Below are positions 10,201 through 15,157 of a DNA stretch of 15,157 nt, piece after piece. Source of the stretch: Phoronis ovalis (taxonomy: Eukaryota > Phoronida > Phoronidae). Positions within the stretch are counted from its first letter, which is position 1. Each line of letters starts with the position of its first letter. The position numbers and the translations under genes were made by a program. The stretch spans positions 1 to 15,157 of the forward strand of contig JAOXYB010028878.1 of the NCBI GenBank assembly GCA_028565635.1, read 5' to 3'. Under the pieces are notes generated by a model. It did no database searches and had not been told where the DNA came from. It saw nothing but the letters and a program-made list of their open reading frames with translations.

Positions 10201-13200
10201 CAGCAAGCATTGAGATGAATTTTGAAGAAAAACCGCTTCTTTTGTAGTATTGCCTGGTAAAAAAAATTCTATATCTGTTTCATTCTATATCATGATTTGT
10301 TTAAACCAGCAGCCATGAAAGGAAAACAATTTACATGATTTTAAGTTGGACTTATGGATGCTATTGGTGCTATGATGATAAACGTTGAAATTTTTCAGAT
10401 CCAGAAAGACACATCCAGGACCTGTTGTCCACCTCAGTGATAACCCCATGGACCCAAATAAGGTAAGAACCTCTTGACATGTGAACTTGTCTAGTTTAAC
10501 TCTCTGATTAACATAAGTGAAGTAGTTTATGAACATGAGTGCCTGTTGAAAAATGTCGAAAAACTTGAACATATCTTAAGTATCATACATGTACATATAA
10601 GTAAGTATCGTACATACATGTATAAGTATCCTCTGTTAGGTAGTCAAAAGACCTTTTCTTTCTTAGGCATTTACCCAAATAATAATATATATTTGTGTGT
10701 ACTGTAGATTATAGTGTAGATTGTATACAATATGTTGCACACAATACATTGCACATATTTAGTGTTTTCTTTCTTCACATAATCATCCTATGTTTGATGT
10801 ATTAGTTTCTTAATATTGTTCTATTCATATCTTAGCACAAGCTAATAACAGCTTTAATTGGGTGTAATTTGTAATGCCTTATAAGGAGTACGGCCATTTT
10901 AAATGTTTCAATTCAGTACTGCTATCACTTCTATATTTTTAGCTTCTCATTGGATTTGAATCAGGTTGCGCTGTGTTGTGGGATCTTAAAAGTAAGACTG
11001 CTGAATTCCGATACCAATTCAACGATGTAAGTAGACTCATCTTTCTGGTAGTTCCTATTTATCTGTGATTTGTTAGGTTTTTGTCTTTGCACTGAGACAT
11101 TTCCTTAGGTATGTGCAATTGCAAGTCATTTTATGCTAGATAACAGACTTTTGCTGAAACTAAATAACTTTGTGTAGTAATATAATTCAGGTATAGTTTT
11201 TCATCAGGATTTTTATTTGAAAATTTAAAAATAAGTTAACATGAGTCTGTAACAATGTAGTTGCAGCAGAATGTTCTTGAAAACTAATCTGAATTATAGT
11301 AGGTTTCCGAGTTATGGTCACACCGGATAAGGTACTAAATACTGGTTTGTGACAGCAACTCAGATTTTTCTGACGTCATCGCTGTCAGGGAATTGCTGAG
11401 GAAATACAGAATCCTGAATTCCGTATAATTACATAAATATATACACACAAGCACTAGTTTATGTATTTAGAGGGATATGGGTTTTCAGACTATATTCAGG
11501 TAGATAGAGCGGGGGCAAGCTTATTTTCTTACAGGTGTGAAAGGGATATTTTATTTTCGTGCTGTGGGAATCATTGAACTTTATGTTGGTCCGTGCAATG
11601 TGATAAACGTTATGTTCTATTTTCGTGTTATAGCGTTACTAAATTTTTGTGTAATAAGATTATCATTTTGTCTTTCTTTACAATGAAATTGAATCCTCTT
11701 GCTTACCCCTTTTGTAGCTCCTCTAACGAAAATCCCTAGAGTATGTTCTAACCATTTTGAATAATTTGAGTATAATTATCTTCTTAGGATCGTCCAATAG
11801 ACTATTACTGTTGGGTACAACCTGTTTATATACAGTAATTATTGTTGAGGTGGGAAAGGGTTACATTATTTTCGTGACCCACGATTGCAGGAATTTATCA
11901 TTTGTGATTCGTGAACAGGCAATATTATTTCCTTTGAGCGGTAGTCCCTACCCATTTCCCCCCTCGAGGTCTCGTAATAACAGATATTTCTGATGTCGTT
12001 TTACTGCATCACAAACCTGTATGTTGTATATACAAAAGAGCATATCTCGGAAACCTACAGTAACATCTTATTATAATTTGTCTATAAGGAAATCAGTTTG
12101 AGTTTCATGTTCTCTCATATATTTTTTATGATTTCTGATGTCATAATTTCTGTCTAGCAATTGAATGAAGGACTCTATCAAATTGTATTGCTAATTGTCT
12201 GTAGAGCATTTTAATTATGTAATATGATTGACAGTAACATGACTTACTAGTATTTCTCATGTGGTTCTGAAAGTAGCTCCAGGGGGGCTGTATGAAGTTT
12301 AAATTATAGGGGGGAAAGTTGGTATTATTGGTGAGTTAATTTTAATAATCAGGGAGAGGGAATTGAAAACAGTTGGAATTACTGTCTTGGAGGCAGGGTG
12401 AAGTTATTTTCAAGAACCTTCATAATTTCCAATGGAATAGTTATAATAACTTAAAGTTACTAATGAGAGTTTTGATGGTTTTCATTTGAAATTCAGTGTC
12501 ATTACATCATGGTATGTTTATCATTAGCGATGAATAAAATAAGGAGGGGAAAAAAATTGTGTAACACACTAGCACTGCTTTCCATATTGTAGTATTTTGC
12601 TCATGCTACACTCTTGGAATACTTCCGTTTCTACAAATGTTTGTACACTGCACACAATATCCTCATGTTGCAACCTAATTAGTATATATTGTTGCTCCTC
12701 ACGCTTTCTGTTACTCTATGCAGGCCTTGAAATCGTGTTGCTGGCATCATGAAGGAAAGTTGTTTATGTGCAGCCATTCAGACGGAAACCTTACAACATG
12801 GAACTACAGACAGCCTACCAAACCAGTCTCAGAGACAGCACCTCATGGTAAGATTGACATGGAGATGTCTATGAGTTATGATTTGAATTTATAATATTAA
12901 GAGTATATGTAACTCAGTGCTATTCAATGCAGCGGAGTAAAACCTCCAGCTAAATGTCAGATTCCTGTTCATCTTGAAAGATGGTATTGGAAGAATACTA
13001 TGAAATGCTTAGCTTAATTATTATGTAAGAAGTTGAAATAATACTTCTGAGAAATCTAAAAGATGAGTTAATGAAGAGTTTCTATACCCATTGTTAGCAT
13101 TCTGTGTATAATTTGTATTTGTAGCAAAACTTGAGCGGGACGGAAGACCAGAACCATGCAAGCCTATTGGTAAGGTTGAATGGAGCTCTGTACGGAACAC

Positions 13201-14303
13201 GTAAGTGCTTTAGCTTACTGAGTAGTATTACATAATTATTTAGCTGGAAACAAAAATCAAACTGCCATTATAACATATTAACTTTTGCTGAATAAAATTC
13301 TACTTTTAAACTGTTTAATTCCAGTAATTGTTCTACAGCAAAAAGCAGTCTACGACCATGTACTACTATTTGATATGATTTATGAAATCTTATCAAGAAT
13401 TTGTTTTATGATGGCCTGTTTTAATTTGAAGTATTTGCAGCTGTGACAATGTTCCTTTTGAATTGTTAACATGTACCATTTTCCTGAAGATGGAAAAATT
13501 GTTATTATTTTTTCATAATTTTCTATTTTCATAATTTCTTGGTATTAATCTGAAACCCCCCCCCCCCCGTTATTATGTGTATCTGTGGTGTACGTGTTGT
13601 GTAGTGCATCTAATGTTAGTATAAAGTTTGAATTTAGAAAAAAAATCTTTTTGCAGGGAGCCATTCATTATATTTTCTGGTGGAATGTCACATGACAAAG
13701 CATGCAAAGCCCCGAGTATAACAGTCATCCGGGGGAAAAGCACAACTGTTCTGGAGATGGAACACAATGTGGTAGATTTCATTACTCTCTCTCATTCACC
13801 GTGGACGAATGGTAAGAACCCGACACTTTACCCGTGCGAAATATCAAATTCAATAGACTGTTTAACAACACTAGCTGGCATTTATTTCACTGTCAAACAC
13901 ATTGTTGGTCATTTTGTGAACGAGTATTCATGTAGGTCAGCACTGCTCTCATCACGTTATTTATTTTACAGTGTAATATAGTAATGTTGTGTTATAAATA
14001 TACTCATGATTTTGCATCGTATGAATGTGATGTGGAGTACGCCTAGATATCTTGCTAGTGGAGAATTTGGGAAACTGCAATTCAAAAAAGGTTCAATCAA
14101 ACAGACTTGGAATATTTATTTAAAAAATAATACATTATAGAATGATGAATGTGTCTAAGTGGTCTCTTAGATTTATAGAACTGTTTCAATAAAAGTTGAA
14201 TAGGTACTAAATAATATATTTATTTTCCAGATTTCCGGGACCCATATGGCATTGTTGTGTTGCTGCAAAACGATTTGGTTGTGGTAGATCTTTTAACGCC
14301 TGG
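7133..14303 (+). CDS. STXBP5: Tomosyn / syntaxin-binding protein 5 homologue, internal part (9 exons, both ends outside window)
   Basis: Joined exons: 7133-7214, 7984-8084, 8680-8814, 10399-10462, 10943-11026, 12724-12847, 13125-13200, 13657-13811, 14231-14303, totalling 894 nt (298 codons) with no stop and every junction in frame. Intron phases in order, from the one entering exon 1 to the one leaving exon 9, are 2,0,2,2,0,0,1,2,1,2. Recognised tomosyn signatures appear in the family's order: FGRPGV, FLVNEGAL, DDTLNLWN, FQSKWLYVGTERGN, WNKAIEL, HPGPVVHLSDNP, LLIGFESG, WDLKSK, WHHEGK, CSHSDG, EPFIIFSGG, GKSTTVLEME. These belong to the N-terminal WD40 beta-propeller region. Known role of the family: soluble inhibitor or modulator of SNARE-driven exocytosis through syntaxin and SNAP-25 binding; the C-terminal R-SNARE helix lies downstream of this window. 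The segment fits tomosyn better than the paralogous Lgl family (LLGL1/2), from remembered family motifs. Start and stop codons are not visible. Confidence 0.95.
7215..7983 (+). other. Intron between visible exons 1 and 2
   Basis: 769 nt, gtaagt donor to ttcacag acceptor, phase 0. AT-rich. A tttttagcaagatt word near 7940 matches only the first dozen bases of the 200-bp repeat. Nothing else recognisable. Confidence 0.85.
7984..8084 (+). CDS. STXBP5: Tomosyn exon 2 of 9 visible: WD-repeat DDTLNLWN
   Basis: 101 nt. Starts in phase 0 with GALVTACSDDTLNLWNYRQN and runs through LKFQRE, leaving two bases (AG) of an arginine codon. DDTLNLWN is a typical WD40 strand-c/d signature. The acceptor is ttcacag and the donor at 8085 is gtaata. 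Family members read FLINEGAL across this boundary, so the junction is well supported. Confidence 0.95.
8085..8679 (+). other. Intron between visible exons 2 and 3
   Basis: 595 nt, gtaata donor, ccttttgcag acceptor, phase 2. No repeat, RNA or coding signal seen. Confidence 0.85.
8680..8814 (+). CDS. STXBP5: Tomosyn exon 3 of 9 visible: KWLYVGTERGN to WNKAIEL
   Basis: 135 nt. One base completes Arg, then 44 codons run from LTFCHLSFQSKWLYVGTERG to NWNKAIE, leaving TT of a leucine codon. The acceptor is ccttttgcag and the donor at 8815 is gtaagt. KWLYVGTERGN and SGYVIxWNKAIEL are among the most conserved tomosyn strings, which separate it from Lgl proteins. An open frame runs upstream through the acceptor to an ATG at 8576, but that part is intron. 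Confidence 0.96.
8815..10398 (+). other. Intron between visible exons 3 and 4
   Basis: 1584 nt, gtaagt donor, tttttcag acceptor, phase 2. Contains a stretch from about 9800 to 10130 rich in gtatgtaat and tgtaca words (see the repeat at 9974-10049). Open frames of up to ~108 codons on either strand look random: low complexity, with no recognisable domain. Confidence 0.85.
9974..10049 (+). repeat. ~48-bp tandem duplication in tgtaca-rich intron DNA
   Basis: tgtacaagtaa at 9974 recurs at 10020, and tgtacagca at 9991 recurs at 10040. The word gtatgtaat also appears three times just upstream (about 9823, 9901, 9955). This looks like simple slippage-derived repetition. Confidence 0.5.
10399..10462 (+). 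CDS. STXBP5: Tomosyn exon 4 of 9 visible: HPGPVVHLSDNP
   Basis: 64 nt, the shortest exon here. One base (A) completes the leucine begun as TT in the previous exon, then 21 codons read SRKTHPGPVVHLSDNPMDP plus NK. The acceptor is tttttcag and the donor at 10463 is gtaaga. HPGPVVHLSDNPMD closely matches what I recall of vertebrate tomosyn. It follows a 1584-nt intron. Confidence 0.95.
10463..10942 (+). other. Intron between visible exons 4 and 5
   Basis: 480 nt, gtaaga donor, atatttttag acceptor, phase 0. Around 10575-10630 it has a local repeat of aagtatc and acatgta words; otherwise featureless. Confidence 0.85.
10943..11026 (+). CDS. STXBP5: Tomosyn exon 5 of 9 visible: LLIGFESG ... WDLKSK
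   Basis: 84 nt, exactly 28 codons, phase 0 at both ends, from LLIGFESGCAVLWDLKSKTA to YQFND. The acceptor is atatttttag and the donor at 11027 is gtaagt. It encodes one WD blade strand set ending in the WD dipeptide (LWDLKSK). Because it is symmetric (0-0), skipping it would keep the frame; nothing in the sequence shows that this happens. Confidence 0.95.
11297..12060. mobile_element. Non-autonomous DNA-transposon-like element with inverted termini (MITE-like)
   Basis: The left end gtaggtttccgagttatg (from 11299) is the near reverse complement of the right end catatctcggaaacctac (12041-12058), with one mismatch in 18. A second terminal block also matches inverted: atactggtttgtga near 11340 against tcacaaacctgtat near 12010-12023, so the inverted termini extend about 55 bases. 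TA lies just outside both ends (11295-11296 and 12061-12062), as expected for a TA target duplication of Tc1/mariner-like elements. No transposase frame is present (longest open frame 78 codons), so if mobile it would rely on another element. Family not identified; a dinucleotide duplication is weak evidence alone. Confidence 0.65.
11371..11378. promoter_or_regulatory. Perfect palindromic TGACGTCA (CRE-type) word
   Basis: The octamer equals the full cAMP-response-element core bound by CREB/ATF factors. It lies inside the left part of the transposon-like element, far from any known promoter, so use as a regulatory site is only a possibility. Confidence 0.2.
12724..12847 (+). CDS. STXBP5: Tomosyn exon 6 of 9 visible: WHHEGK / CSHSDG blade
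   Basis: 124 nt. 41 codons run from ALKSCCWHHEGKLFMCSHSD to SETAPH, plus one base (G). The acceptor is tctatgcag and the donor at 12848 is gtaaga. WHHEGK and CSHSDGNLTTWN are recognised tomosyn propeller motifs; the SHSDG turn followed by a W-N strand end is a standard WD40 layout. It follows the 1697-nt intron that carries an inverted-repeat element. Confidence 0.95.
13125..13200 (+). CDS. STXBP5: Tomosyn exon 7 of 9 visible: PEPCKPI linker
   Basis: 76 nt. Two bases (CA) complete Ala, then 24 codons run from KLERDGRPEPCKPIGKVEWS to SVRN, leaving AC of Thr. The acceptor is gtatttgtag and the donor at 13201 is gtaagt. Tomosyns carry a charged, glycine/lysine-rich loop followed by KPEPCKPI at this point, which this exon matches. 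Confidence 0.93.
13201..13656 (+). other. Intron between visible exons 7 and 8
   Basis: 456 nt, gtaagt donor, tctttttgcag acceptor, phase 2. Contains a 13-C run at 13556-13568 about 90 bases before the acceptor; nothing else noted. Confidence 0.85.
13556..13568. repeat. C13 homopolymer
   Basis: Thirteen consecutive C after tgaaa and before gttatt, in an otherwise AT-rich intron. Likely length-variable; the exact count may also reflect sequencing error. Confidence 0.85.
13657..13811 (+). CDS. STXBP5: Tomosyn exon 8 of 9 visible: EPFIIFSGG ... GKSTTVLEME
   Basis: 155 nt. One base completes Thr, 51 codons run from EPFIIFSGGMSHDKACKAPS to SHSPWTN, and one base (G) is left over. The acceptor is tctttttgcag and the donor at 13812 is gtaaga. 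EPFIIFSGG and GKSTTVLEME are strongly conserved in the family. An ATG at 13628 lies in frame upstream but inside the intron, before the acceptor, so it is not a start. Confidence 0.96.
13812..14230 (+). other. Intron between visible exons 8 and 9
   Basis: 419 nt, gtaaga donor, ttttccag acceptor, phase 1. The exon-8 frame stays open past the donor to 13981, but tomosyn homology ends exactly at the donor and resumes at 14231, so this is intron. Confidence 0.85.
14231..14303 (+). CDS. STXBP5: Tomosyn exon 9 of 9 visible: DPYGIVVLLQNDLVVVDL
   Basis: 73 nt. Two bases (AT) complete Asp, then 23 codons read FRDPYGIVVLLQNDLVVVDL plus LTP, leaving GG of a glycine codon. The acceptor is ttttccag and the donor at 14304 is gtgagt, the only GTG-type donor of the nine. 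Family members continue with a Y/F-P-x-F-E-x-P-Y-P motif, which is not found in the remaining 850 nt, so the next exon is downstream of the window. Confidence 0.94.
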
Positions 14304-14434
14304 GTGAGTATTATGGCCACACCATGATCAGGACATACATAAAGAAGAAAGGTTTGCACTTGCAGAGGTCCACTTTCTCTTAGGAATGTTTTAAGTTCTT
14401 AGGATGTGATGACTGTGTCATATTGTATTTTATT

Positions 14435-14466
14435 ATGCCCATCACTATGTAATAGTGACTGGGCAT
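14435..14466. repeat. Hairpin at the left edge of a dispersed repeat
   Basis: atgcccatcactat, a 3-base loop (gta), then atagtgactgggcat: a nearly perfect inverted repeat with one unpaired base. It is followed by a triplet-rich stretch, gcggcgtcgtcattgtcgtc, near 14487-14506. This looks like the terminal structure of the repeat that fills the rest of the window. Confidence 0.65.
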
Positions 14467-14540
14467 ATACAGTAGCTAAAGCCTATGCGGCGTCGTCATT
14501 GTCGTCGTATGTAACCTTTTCTTTGTGTTGCTATAATGGC

Positions 14541-14680
14541 TTCAGCTTTTGACAGATCATCTTCGTATTTGGTACAGGGTAAGTACAGGTCAAAGCACAG
14601 GTCTGATATAATTTTGACCCCGATTACTTCCAAGATGGCCGACTGCCGACCATGTTTGTACCCGAGAGTGCGCCTCACTA
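14541..14680 (+). repeat. ~140-bp repeat unit 1 of 3
   Basis: Shares in order with units at 14870 and 15011: a cttttgac/tttttgtc start, gatcatcttc, tatttggtacagggta, aggtcaaag, ttgaccccgatta, a central atggccgac palindrome and tttgtacccgagagtgc. The palindrome (14635-14653) has one arm mismatch here. An open frame covers the unit but changes frame between units, so coding is unlikely. Confidence 0.8.
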
Positions 14681-14869
14681 TCCTCTCATTTCGGGAAAGT
14701 CGAAGCGCTGACTTGAAGATTTGAGGGTGGATTCAAGAAGGCCATGGGTTGGTGGGCGGTTTAGGTCAGGTGACATTTCAAAATGACCTTGAGAAGTGGG
14801 TCAAATGTCGACACAAATCTTTGACAAATTTTGTTGCGCGTAACACTTTCTTTGTCGTGCAGGAACTGG

Positions 14870-15010
14870 TTCAGTTTTTATCCGATCAGCTTTATATGTG
14901 GTACAGGATAAATACAGGTCAAAATGCAGGACCGTCTGTAATTTCGACGTGGATCACGTTCAAGATGGCCGACTGGCGGCCATATTTGTTCTTGAGATGT
15001 TGGCTCGCAA
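14870..15010 (+). repeat. ~140-bp repeat unit 2 of 3
   Basis: Most diverged unit: ccgatcagctttatatgtggtacaggata, aggtcaaaatgcagg, then the palindrome atggccg-actgg-cggccat at 14965-14983 with perfect 7-bp arms. It directly abuts unit 3; about 190 bases of other sequence separate it from unit 1. Confidence 0.75.
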
Positions 15011-15157
15011 TCATAGCTTTTGTTTTTGTCGGATCATCTTCATATTTGGTACAGGGTATATACTGGTCAAAGTAGACGTTGGATATAAGTTTGACCCCGA
15101 TTATTTCCAACATGGCCGACTGGCGGCCATGTTTGTACCCGAGAGTGCACCTTACGT
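15011..15157 (+). repeat. ~140-bp repeat unit 3 of 3 (runs to the window edge)
   Basis: Close to unit 1 at both ends (ggatcatcttcatatttggt and tttgtacccgagagtgc) and to unit 2 at the palindrome (15112-15130, perfect 7-bp arms). The array may continue beyond the window. Confidence 0.8.

Larger units (their letters stand above)
11027..12723 (+). other. Intron between visible exons 5 and 6
   Basis: 1697 nt, the longest complete intron here, gtaagt donor, tctatgcag acceptor, phase 0. About 45% of it is the inverted-repeat element at 11297-12060. The part after it (12061-12723) has G-rich patches near 12284-12420 but no recognisable feature. Confidence 0.85.
14304..15157 (+). other. Start of intron after visible exon 9 (3' end outside window)
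   Basis: Begins with gtgagt, phase 2. No further tomosyn exon seen. Positions 14304-14434 hold nothing recognisable; 14435 to the end is dispersed repeat. Confidence 0.8.

Noticed and set aside
10285-10572. 95-codon minus-strand open frame over exon 4
   Set aside because: It is antisense to a confirmed exon, which explains its openness; no recognisable protein.
13628-13981. 117-codon open frame as an independent small gene
   Set aside because: Its middle is tomosyn exon 8 in the same frame; both flanks are intron beyond canonical splice sites, and homology stops exactly at those sites.
14749-15075. 108-codon open frame in the 3' repeats
   Set aside because: It crosses repeat units in different frames (spacing 329 and 141), so it is not a conserved protein of the repeat.
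14635-15120. aagatggccg words as YY1 binding sites
   Set aside because: Similar to but not the same as the YY1 core; they are better explained as part of the repeat unit palindrome.
1-15157. Prokaryotic-type systems (CRISPR arrays, operons, riboswitches, phage genes)
   Set aside because: Spliced animal gene structure throughout; the repeats lack uniform repeat-spacer organisation, and no operon-like coding exists.

Overview
The window is AT-rich nuclear DNA from an animal. It carries nine consecutive protein-coding exons, each bounded by AG and GT splice sites, inside long introns full of diverged repeats. Joined in frame, the exons give 298 codons of the N-terminal WD40 region of tomosyn (syntaxin-binding protein 5, STXBP5/STXBP5L family) on the + strand. 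The many low-copy repeats, short palindromic modules and C-tract elements resemble the genome of a marine invertebrate (lophotrochozoan, hemichordate, echinoderm or cephalochordate type). I cannot place the species; the conserved protein only says animal.

Layout. Positions 1-7132 hold no exon I can support and read as one long upstream intron of the same gene, since the first visible exon starts inside a codon. It contains a ~30-bp-period repeat (1-155), a ~100-bp tandem duplication (582-760), two gapless 200-bp copies of one repeat (981-1180 and 3827-4026, about 90% identical), two copies of an internally periodic element (about 1310-1663 and 6531-6890), an imperfect hairpin with a small tandem duplication (1698-1836), and a diverged duplication (about 5448-5715). 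Exons lie at 7133-7214, 7984-8084, 8680-8814, 10399-10462, 10943-11026, 12724-12847, 13125-13200, 13657-13811 and 14231-14303. The 1697-nt intron after exon 5 contains a ~764-bp element with inverted termini next to TA dinucleotides (11297-12060), which looks like a non-autonomous DNA transposon. The intron after the last exon (14304 to the window end) contains a dispersed repeat with a terminal-type hairpin and three ~140-bp units, each with a short GGCC palindrome.

Gene logic. Tomosyn is known as a cytosolic or membrane-associated regulator of vesicle exocytosis. It has an N-terminal WD40 double propeller and a C-terminal R-SNARE-like helix that binds syntaxin and SNAP-25. Only the early part of the propeller region is here; the start codon and SNARE motif lie outside. 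No second gene, RNA gene, CRISPR array, promoter or polyadenylation region can be supported. I found no convincing previously undescribed functional system; the most interesting material is the repeat architecture.
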